DNA of 64,000 nt from Strigamia acuminata (Eukaryota > Arthropoda > Chilopoda > Geophilomorpha > Linotaeniidae). The stretch spans positions 8,370,001-8,434,000 of the forward strand of contig OX442322.1 in the NCBI GenBank assembly GCA_949358305.1, in the 5' to 3' direction. The position numbers and the translations under genes are program-made. Of the stretch, positions 11,601 to 20,800 are shown piece by piece. Within the stretch, counting starts at the first letter, position 1, and the number at the start of each line of letters is the position of its first letter. Under the pieces are notes generated by a model. The model did no database searches, was not told the origin of the DNA, and worked only from the letters and a program-made list of their open reading frames with translations.

Positions 11601-13697
11601 GGGAATTCTCTGGGACGTCCAGCAAGACGCGATTCTTTTTCGAGTTCCCGAGTTTGATGAGGTTCCTTGCACTAGGCGAGGAGTTCTCTCGCTCGTCGCG
11701 TCCCTGTTTGACCCGTTAGGTTTCCTGGCCGCGATTGTTTTGCCGATGAAGCTGCTGATGCAGAGCTTCTGGGGCCGAGCTTTTGCCTGGGACCAGGTGT
11801 TACCGGACGACGACCGTGCTCAGGTTGCTCGTTGGTATGCCGACCTTCAACATCTGAAAGAAGTAAAGGTGCAGAGATGGGTGGGCACGTATTCGGGTGA
11901 AGGTCTAAGTTTAGAAGTGTATTGCGATGCGAGTCCCCGAGCTTATGGATGCGCAGTTTACATCCGGAACTCTTCCGGTGTGAGCAGGCTTCTCGTCGGA
12001 AAGAGCAGGATCGCTCCGTTGGACAAGCTTACGCTTCCGCGACTTGAGCTAACCGCCACGGTGATTGGTGTTCGCATGCTCGAATACATTCAGACCGATT
12101 TTTTACCTGATTTTCCTATCTCGAGTGTAAGATTTTTTACCGACTCTATGGTCGCATTGGGTTGGATCCGATCGGAAAAGAACCGTTGGAAACCCTATGT
12201 TTCGAATCGAGTGGCTGAGGTCCTCGACAAGTCAAGGGTTGATCAATGGTCTTACGTCCCAACCGCAAAAAATCCTGCCGACATTTTGACACGTCCTTGC
12301 GACGTACCGACCTTGATTTCAAGTCACCTTTGGTGGAATGGTCCTGACCCGAAGGAGTTCGACCAGGTCGACGCCCCTCCGGTGGTCCTTCCCAAAGAAG
12401 AAGAGAAGCTGGTCTCTTCTGCAGTGACGTTGTACGATGACTTTCTCGATCAGTTTTTTAAGCGATTCCGCTCATTCAATCGCTTGACTCGCGTACTCGC
12501 GTTCATTCGCCGGTGGCGCTTTCCCGCGCCCGGGAAGGAATTGTATGTGTATGAGTTGGAGGAGGCGGAACGGAAGCTGATCTACTGGTCACAGCGCATG
12601 CATTTTTTAGAAGAATGTGTAGCCGTTGAACGCAAAGAGGATGTTGAGAAGTCATCCCCCCTCAGAAATTTCGACATATTCCTGGACGAAACCGGTTTGC
12701 TACGACTCTGAAGTCGTCTTGCCAAATCGTTTCTTCCGTTTGATGAGGTTTATCCGATTTTGCTACACCCGAGTAGTTGGGTGACCCGGTTACTTATCCG
12801 TCGTGAGCACGCATTGCTCTTACACGGCGACTTAAGTGAGACTCTCTACCATATGAGAAACCGTTTTTGGATAATACGCGGTCGCCGAACGGTTCAGTCG
12901 GTCATACGCAGCTGTCTTGTCTGCAAGAGAGGAAAGCTGATCCGTGAAGACCCGCCTACCGGTGATCCGCCGTCCGAGCGTGTTACACCTGCGGCTCCGT
13001 TCCAACACACTGGGATCGACCATTTGGGTCCGGTGGTGCTGGGGAGTGGACGCAAGGCTTCTAAAGCCTACGTACTGTTGTTTACCTGTTTAGTTACGCG
13101 TAGTGTTCACCTTGAGGTGTCCGAGGATCTCTCGGTGGAGAAATTCTTGCTTGCGTTTAGACGTTTCGCAGCCCGCTTTGGCTATCCGGCTAAGGTCTTC
13201 TCCGATAACTCGAAGACTTTTTCTCGCGGTGCCCAAGAGATTCAGTCTTGGGGGAAGTTGGTCGCCAAGGAAGGGATGCGTACGCTCTTGTCCGAGAAGC
13301 GAGTCTTATGGACGTTTATTCCCCCCTTGTCCCCCTGGGCAGGAGGAGCTTGGGAGCGCTTAGTACGGTCCGTCAAAGACAAGCTACGCAAGACTTTATT
13401 GCGACAAACCATCGACTTGGAGTCCTTGCAGACTCTAGTGGCTGAGATAAGTTCAGTTCTTAACTCGCGTCCGCTATCTTATGTTCACGAGGAGGTGGAC
13501 GGTGGTCGTATCCTGAGCCCGGAGAACTTCCTTACCGGCGGTACGACTAAATACGTCATCAATCGTCCCGTTCACGCGATTCGTCAGAAAGATTTGAGAC
13601 GACTTGACCACAAGCGCAGACTTGCCTTGTGGGAGTTCTGGCGTTTGTGGAAAGAAAGTTATCTTAAGCAATTACGTAATTTTCATGAAGTCAAAGG
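8632..13697 (+). pseudogene. BEL/Pao gag-pol polyprotein (B1), stop codon and insertion
   Basis: ATG at 8632 (CATTTGGCATGGCAACT) is the first good start, since upstream codons in the frame are non-ATG. Domains: DUF1759-like gag (residues about 150-330), three knuckles (about 382-450: CPFCKADHLAQDC, CFNCLRSGHSFKQC, CRSCGGRHHTAIC), aspartic protease with DPGSH (about 500), reverse transcriptase with FMDDLTSG (about 922), RNase H (YCDAS, about 1096) and integrase. A TGA at 12709-12711 stands where A and C have an Arg codon, just before the integrase zinc-binding region. The frame then continues until A2 inserts after 13697 in the DUF5641-like region. The last 69 codons lie at 24750-24958. The protein resembles B2b closely. 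Confidence 0.93.
12709..12711 (+). other. Nonsense codon in B1 pol (probable CGA to TGA)
   Basis: CTA CGA CTC TGA AGT CGT aligns with Leu-Arg-Leu-Arg-Ser-Arg in the A and C polyproteins, so the TGA replaces an Arg codon, most simply CGA. Confidence 0.8.
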
Positions 13698-14713
13698 TGT
13701 TGCAAACAGAGTGGAATATAAATTGATACTGCTTTTTATTTGCCATTTTATTGTCCTATTAAATATTCAAAGTGTTGTTAAATTTTGCTTCTAATAGTTT
13801 GACTTACATTTCAGGTGTTTTTTGTGTCATATTAAAGCTTTTAGTTCATTATTTTCTTATATTGTCATGAATTTTGGGTATTGTGTGTTTAAATAGACTT
13901 ATTCTAGTGTGTTTTATTTTGCATAACATTTTAATCTTATTTTACAGGATTTTTTTGCATTATTAAAACTATTAAAGTGTTTTATGATACTGTTGTTTAT
14001 TAAAATATGATATTTCATTGTCTATTGCATTTATTTCAAGTGTTATTTATAAGAATTTGTCTTATATTATCAATTCCTATTCATTTTGTGTGTTTCCGTG
14101 TGAAATTGGGTGCATCCGTCGTCAAACAGTTCACTAGTGTAATTGGAGTGACGTCATATTTCGAAATCTAGTTCGGTTTTGACTCCAACTTCTAACCTTT
14201 CGTTTTCATTGAATTCTTGTCGTTAGAATTGATCCTAATATTGTTTTAGACTAATTCAGGGGTGATCTGTCGATCTGTGCACTTAGTTTCTTTCCCGGAG
14301 CAGCCGTTTTGTCTGTACGAACGATCGTGACGGACCTCGCATATGCGTTGCCGTCCGCGATCGTTTCTTTTCTTTCAAGACTAATTTTCATGTGTATTCT
14401 TATTAAAAGTGCTTTATTTTGAAGGAAATTACTTTTCCTAAGTGTATTTATTAGTAACATTACCTAGTATTTGCTATATTCTTGTGTCAGAATTCAAATG
14501 TCGTGTTTTGCCGCTCTTATTGAGTTGTACGGGCGCCATGTTGGATTTATTCGCTAATTTCGTTATTAAATCGATTCTATTGTATTATTAATACTTCTTT
14601 TGCATTTACTATTTCATTTCATTGTATTTTAGTGCATATTATTTACCATTTCAGTGATTTTGTGAGGTTTTAAATTCAAATCTTTGCATTACGTAACTTT
14701 GCTGTATTCTGAT
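13698..14713 (+). repeat. Truncated 5' LTR of A2 (LTR positions 1-1016)
   Basis: It aligns base for base with the start of the A2 3' LTR and stops at CTGAT. The polyadenylation signal, RFX-like palindrome and U5 are missing from this copy. Confidence 0.92.
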
Positions 14714-14965
14714 AACTCTCTTCCATCGGGTAACACTACTTTGACAATTCTGATAAGACCATCATCACCGGAAAAAATTTCTTTTATCCTGGCAAGGGGC
14801 CAAAAATAGGGATTTGTTCCTATTTTTTCTAGTAGCACAATTTGATCCACTTTAGGATTTTTGAAGAACTTATCACCTTTGGTTTCGTAAAAGTTTCTCA
14901 ATTGCATGAGATAACTCTGTTTCCAGATCTGCGGTGGGAGACATCACTCCACCATTTGCAAAAAA
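14714..14965. other. Scrambled junction fragments (inverted 3' ORF, direct gag piece)
   Basis: 14714-14932 is the reverse complement of the A pol 3' end (about 22802-23019). 14930-14965 is a direct 36-bp copy of the third zinc-knuckle coding region (matching about 19087-19122). The pieces overlap by TGC, and the next junction shares TGCAAAAAA with the inverted LTR. Confidence 0.85.
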
Positions 14966-15218
14966 ATCCTGTAAAATAAGATTAAAATGTTATGCAAAAT
15001 AAAACACACTAGAATAAGTCTATTTAAACACACAATACCCAAAATTCATGACAATATAAGAAAATAATGAACTAAAAGCTTTAATATGACACAAAAAACA
15101 CCTGAAATGTAAGTCAAACTATTAGAAGCAAAATTTAACAACACTTTGAATATTTAATAGGACAATAAAATGGCAAATAAAAAGCAGTATCAATTTATAT
15201 TCCACTCTGTTTGCAACA
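14957..15218 (-). repeat. Partial inverted A LTR (first about 260 bp)
   Basis: Reverse complement of the start of the A LTR. It ends with TTTGCAACA at 15218, the complement of the LTR terminus. Confidence 0.9.
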
Positions 15219-15395
15219 GAGAATTGCCGGCGAAAGGAGAGAGAAGAGAGAACCACACACAAAGTCTTATTAGTCACTCTAGTTCAAGAGCTCTCACATG
15301 TTTCACTGATCTTTTTAACTCTCTTCCATCGGGTAACACTACTTTGACAATTCTGATAAGACCATCATCACCGGAAAAAATTTCTTTTATCCTGG
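15219..15395 (-). pseudogene. Inverted C-terminal fragment of A gag-pol plus 3' untranslated stretch
   Basis: On the minus strand it reads the end of the DUF5641-like domain (...VVLPDGREL...), the stop, and the pyrimidine-rich stretch found before A 3' LTRs. Confidence 0.85.
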
Positions 15396-15406
15396 TCACG
15401 GCACCA
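15391..15406 (-). other. Canonical tRNA-His-type primer-binding site of inverted A copy
   Basis: The reverse complement is TGGTGCCGTGACCAGG, without the extra base found in A3. It shows the ancestral A primer-binding site. Confidence 0.85.
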
Positions 15407-15421
15407 TAAATTCGTATCCTA

Positions 15422-17050
15422 TGTAGCGGTCAATCACACAGGACAGAAAAGAACTGAGCCATGGCGTTTTGAATCTCCCGCCAATCCACTCAAACGATCG
15501 TATAGTGAGGTTAGTACGTATACCGTGTGGAAACAGATTTAATTTGTCCCGAAATGCATTGGAGAATGAAGGAATCCCTGTAGAAACTACTGTTGAATGG
15601 TATCCAAGTGTCCGCTTAACCATTGACCAGTCTGGGAAAATGTTTGGCTACTCCCGACACATTGTAATGGCGACGAAAGTAAAAACTCCAGGAGATAACA
15701 TAAAACAACTTATTTATTCGGAAGTAGAATGATAACTGACCAAATACACGAATGTACGTTGGCTAACAAAGAAAATGCACGTGCAAAACAATGGTCACGG
15801 CACGCGCCAAGGTAAAAAACACAATTGAGAAATTCCGTTGCTATGACAACGGAGAAAAATGAAATACATTGAAGTGAGCGATTGCTCAAAAATGCATTAA
15901 AATCAAATTGCAATATGTCAAAATGACCACAAAGATGTCAGGAACATAAAAGTAAATGGTAACAATGCTCAAAAACACTTAAAACAATGAGAAAATACAG
16001 AAAGAATCAATCGGGAAGCAGACGATCGGCTCAGCCAATCAGAATACAGCAAAGTTACGTAATGCAAAGATTTGAATTTAAAACCTCACAAAATCACTGA
16101 AATGGTAAATAATATGCACTAAAATACAATGAAATGAAATAGTAAATGCAAAAGAAGTATTAATAATACAATAGAATCGATTTAATAACGAAATTAGCGA
16201 ATAAATCCAACATGGCGCCCGTACAACTCAATAAGAGCGGCAAAACACGACATTTGAATTCTGACACAAGAATATAGCAAATACTAGGTAATGTTACTAA
16301 TAAATACACTTAGGAAAAGTAATTTCCTTCAAAATAAAGCACTTTTAATAAGAATACACATGAAAATTAGTCTTGAAAGAAAAGAAACGATCGCGGACGG
16401 CAACGCATATGCGAGGTCCGTCACGATCGTTCGTACAGACAAAACGGCTGCTCCGGGAAAGAAACTAAGTGCACAGATCGACAGATCACCCCTGAATTAG
16501 TCTAAAACAATATTAGGATCAATTCTAACGACAAGAATTCAATGAAAACGAAAGGTTAGAAGTTGGAGTCAAAACCGAACTAGATTTCGAAATATGACGT
16601 CACTCCAATTACACTAGTGAACTGTTTGACGACGGATGCACCCAATTTCACACGGAAACACACAAAATGAATAGGAATTGATAATATAAGACAAATTCTT
16701 ATAAATAACACTTGAAATAAATGCAATAGACAATGAAATATCATATTTTAATAAACAACAGTATCATAAAACACTTTAATAGTTTTAATAATGCAAAAAA
16801 ATCCTGTAAAATAAGATTAAAATGTTATGCAAAATAAAACACACTAGAATAAGTCTATTTAAACACACAATACCCAAAATTCATGACAATATAAGAAAAT
16901 AATGAACTAAAAGCTTTAATATGACACAAAAAACACCTGAAATGTAAGTCAAACTATTAGAAGCAAAATTTAACAACACTTTGAATATTTAATAGGACAA
17001 TAAAATGGCAAATAAAAAGCAGTATCAATTTATATTCCACTCTGTTTGCA
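15422..17050 (-). repeat. Nearly complete inverted A LTR (1629 bp)
   Basis: Reverse complement of LTR positions 4-1632. It includes the inverted RFX-like palindrome at 15835-15852. Confidence 0.93.
15835..15852 (-). promoter_or_regulatory. RFX/X-box-like palindrome, inverted A LTR
   Basis: CCGTTGCTATGACAACGG on the plus strand, the reverse complement of the motif in the direct A LTRs. Confidence 0.5.
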
Positions 17051-17307
17051 GAGTTGTACGGGCGCCATCTTGGATTTGGATAACACAACGCGCTGTGCTG
17101 GAAAGCTGGTTTGCCCCTGAAATTATTGCAGTTTCTTTTGTTTTTCATTCTATTTGTGTGTTTTGGAGATTTTTATTGCATGAGGGTGTTGTATTGGGTA
17201 TTCCATTGTTGTTTTTGCTTTTTCATTTGCTAGTCTTAAAGGGAAATTTCGTAAAGTGTATTTTATTGAAAATCTTAAAAGTGTTCTATTTAATTTTGTG
17301 CATGCAT

Positions 17308-17335
17308 CTCCATATAACTGCCATAAGCAGGGGAG
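17308..17335 (+). promoter_or_regulatory. Conserved leader hairpin (A2)
   Basis: CTCC/GGAG outer stem and CTGC/GCAG inner stem with a 5-nt CATAA loop and a bulged ATATAA. Element D has CTGG/CCAG at the inner stem. Confidence 0.6.
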
Positions 17336-17632
17336 ATTAGATTCTTTTGATGCTAGTTACTGGTCAGTCTCTCATTGCAAGGGCTGTCAGTTATTATCTT
17401 GAATTTTATGATAGAGTTTTGGCGAGATTTGTTCCAAACGAACCGTCAATTATTTCAAAACTGTGCAGGACTTTTTGAGTCACGTTTTTCATACGTGATC
17501 AAGGTCGCTCGTCTGTTTTAGCATCCTTGATTGTTAAAACATTCGATATTCGTGTATTTTCAATTTGCTTTTCTTGTCACGTGGGCATTAAAACTTTGAA
17601 AAATTCAGTTCTTTTTAAGTGTGAAATTTCTG

Positions 17633-17723
17633 ATTTTATTCTTTTTGGGGTATAAAATTGTGATTTTATTCTTTTTAAGTTTTCATTCATTTTGAAGTGT
17701 AAAATTTTGAATTTTATTCTTTT
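17633..17723 (+). repeat. Three imperfect ATTTTATTCTTTTT repeats upstream of A2 gag
   Basis: Copies start at 17633, 17663 and 17710, in a T-rich tract 80-170 bp before the ATG. The same repeats are in A3 at 50762, 50792 and 50839. Confidence 0.75.
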
Positions 17724-17800
17724 TGAGTTTCATTGCAAAGTGTTATTTTGTTGTTCAAGTTATTGTCTTCTGTTTTAAAATTGACCGCCGTGAATTTGAA

Positions 17801-20800
17801 ATGGAGAGAGATAGCACAACAGAGCCAACAATGCGTGATCTGCTCACTGAGGAGCAGATTGAAACAATGGAACAACGTTGGGAATCGCAAGTTACAGCAA
17901 TGAATCATCTGTTGTCTATATCGGAGAAGACAGCAGATCCAGGAGAACTGGAAGCGCTGGTGCTAACTGCGAACCCAAAAGAGACACGGATAGTAGGTGC
18001 TTTGAATGAATTACAGAATTATTCCGACCACCAATTTTATCTGGAATGCATTGACAAGCTTGAGACTATGCAAGCTAGAGTGGATCTTCTTCGCAGGAGA
18101 TACGAAATTTCCAAGCGATCAATTCCTACGTTGGGAGGAAGATTAAATACGTCTACAAGCTTCAATGCAAACACATCTATGAATGCGACAGCCTCGTTTA
18201 GAAAAAATTCGAAGCTGCCCAAACTGGAATCCGTAAAATTCGACGGAGATATTCTGAAGTACAAAACGTTCAAAAGCAACTTCGAGACCTCCGTACACAA
18301 GGATCCAGACCTGAGTAACGTTGAGAAACTACAATACTTGCAGACCATGTGCATTGGTGAGGCAGCGACTCTCATCTCCACCTTCCCTTTGATCGAGGAA
18401 TCATATGACTTAGCCAGAGAGGAACTCGACAGAAACTATGGTGATGAGGATGCCCAGCAAACTGCACTAATCAAATCCATTAGAGACTTAAAAACAATTT
18501 CCAGTGTATATCCAACCAAAGCGATAAAAGCAAACTTGACGAAAATTTCTGCGACAATAAGACTGCTCGAGCAATTAAAGATTCCAATTCAAACTTCCGG
18601 AGCTTTCTTATTGCCCGACATAATTAGCAAGTTTCCGAATTCCATGGCATTGAGGTTCTACCAGGTTCACGGAATGCAAAACAAGAATATCGTGACATTG
18701 CTCAATTTCTTTTTGAATGAAGTTGCAATGGCTGAGAGAACTGAAAACGTTTCTTCCTCTGAAAAATCGAAAAAAGAAAAGAATGAGAAGTCTGAAGCTG
18801 AGAAACAGAAAGCTAAGGGTTCAATGACCACGTGTGCAGCCACTCAAGACGCCAAGCAGTCTACAAGTGCAAAGACAAAGAGTGAACCTAAATCGGACAA
18901 CAAAAGTGCGCCTTCAAAGACTGTAAAGTGCATTTTTTGTGACGACAATCATCTGAATGGATCGTGCGGAAAGGAGTACGAAATCAATGCAAAAATCGAA
19001 ATAGTTAAGAAAAACAGACTTTGTTTTAACTGTTTCAGAACTGGACATAGAGTCGGTGATTGCAAAGTCAAATTTTCCTGCAAGCATTGCGGTGGGAGAC
19101 ATCACTCCACCATTTGCAAAAAACAAGAAGTGAAGAATTCTCCAAGCAATGTAGAGAAGCCGAAGGAGCCACAAGTGACGACCCACGTCTCATGTGCCAT
19201 CTCCACGACCCTTCAATTAATGATTTTCACCGCGGATTTAAAAACGAAGTCTGGTGGATTTCATCATATTCGTGGCATGATTGATCCGGGCAGCCATAGG
19301 TCATTTATTACCACTGCATTGGTCAACCGTCTCAAGTTGAGGAAATGTGGAAGTATATCGGCGACCACTCAAAGATTTAATGACTCTACGCCAGCAGAAA
19401 TAGACTACGATGTTTTCAACATAAATCTCAAGTCAAAACATGATGAACAAGATATCAAGTTGACCATGTTATCCGTTGAAAACCTTCCGAGAGTGCAAGG
19501 AATCTTGAATCCTTCTGTCATAGAAAAGGTGAAGAAACTGAAAATGGAGTTAGCCGAAGATTTGCCAGCAACGACTGCCAATGTTGACCTCCTGTTAGGA
19601 GTTGACGTTTGGTGGAAAATTGTGAAAGAAGGTCGCAAGAAGATTAATGAAGATCTTGGACTTATCAACACGTTGTTCGGATGGGTACTTTCCGGTGCAG
19701 CTGGAAATACCAGCCTGTTTGAAGAGGAAGCCGATCTTACATCGTGTTGCAATACCTGCCAGATCGATATTAATCAGAAGCTGGACAAATTGTGGAATCT
19801 GGAAGCGATAGGAATAAATTCTGGAGAAAAAGAATCTGACTTTACCAGAGACAGATTTGAAAAGACAACCCAGCGAATGGATGACGGAAGATATGAAGTC
19901 TTGTTGCCATTCAACGGTTTAGAAGAGGATTTGGACTCTAATTGGGAAAAATCGATAAACCAATTGGCAAATACTCTCAAACGAATAGACACGAATGAAG
20001 ATCTCAAGAAGAGGTATGATGAGGCAATAATGCAATACGTTGTAGAGGAACATGCCGAAGAGGTTCCCAAAGAAGAACGTTTTTTGAGAAAAGGCATCTA
20101 TAATATTCCTCACCACCCCGTTGTGAAGGAGGACAGGGATACGACAAAATTTAGGATCGTGTTCAACGCATCGTCTGCCAAAAAAGGAAAACTTTCGTTG
20201 AATGAGTGCTTGTACCCTGGCCCATCTTTAAATCCAGACTTAATTCTTGTGTTGGTGAGATTTAGACTATATTGCATCCCTGTAATCGCTGACATTAAGC
20301 AGGCTTTCCTTCAGGTTTTGATTAACCCTACACATAGGAATTTCTTACGTTTCTTATGGGTTACTCGTGACTATTTCAAACAACCGTATTCGTGGCAAAA
20401 CCTGTGGAATAACATACTAATTTTGAGGATGATTGTCGTACCATTTGGGGTAATATCTTCTCCATTTCTCCTTTGTGCTACGATACGAAAACAAGCGAAA
20501 CAATTTGAAGAAACTCATCCTAAAGAAGTAGATGCTTTAGATAGCGGAATCTTTATGGATGATTTGACTTCTGGAGGAGATTTCACCGCCGATACAACGA
20601 CACATGCAGAGAATTTGAAGATGATTCTAGACGACGGGAAACTTCCCCTTGTTAAATGGGCAACCGCTAGCAGAACCGTCTTTGAAAATCTTCAATCAAA
20701 AAATTTTCACATGAGAGGTGAGAATTTTGACGACCTTCAAATCATCAAGATGTTGGGAATCTTATGGAATACACAAGACGACATGATTATGTTTAAAATC

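Larger units (their letters stand above)
14957..17050 (-). mobile_element. Inverted, internally deleted mini-copy of element A
   Basis: Read on the minus strand this is a 5' LTR (17050 to 15422, lacking only its first 3 bp), a canonical primer-binding site (15406 to 15391), a jump with 7-bp microhomology ATCCTGG over almost all coding sequence, the last part of the polyprotein with its stop and 3' untranslated stretch, and the first roughly 260 bp of the 3' LTR. It is organised like a defective reverse-transcription product lying inside A2. Confidence 0.88.
17051..17800 (+). other. A2 leader, 5'-deleted
   Basis: The first 18 bp are an LTR fragment (GAGTTGTACGGGCGCCAT) joined through CGCCAT to the leader at the point equal to 50192 in A3. 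The primer-binding site and the next roughly 200 bp are absent in direct orientation. The rest holds the conserved hairpin (17308-17335), a 40-bp block identical to D (17352-17391) and T-rich repeats before the ATG. Confidence 0.85.

Noticed and set aside
15391-15406. tRNA gene at the primer-binding sites
   Set aside because: Only the 3' end of the tRNA is matched. The rest of a cloverleaf is absent.
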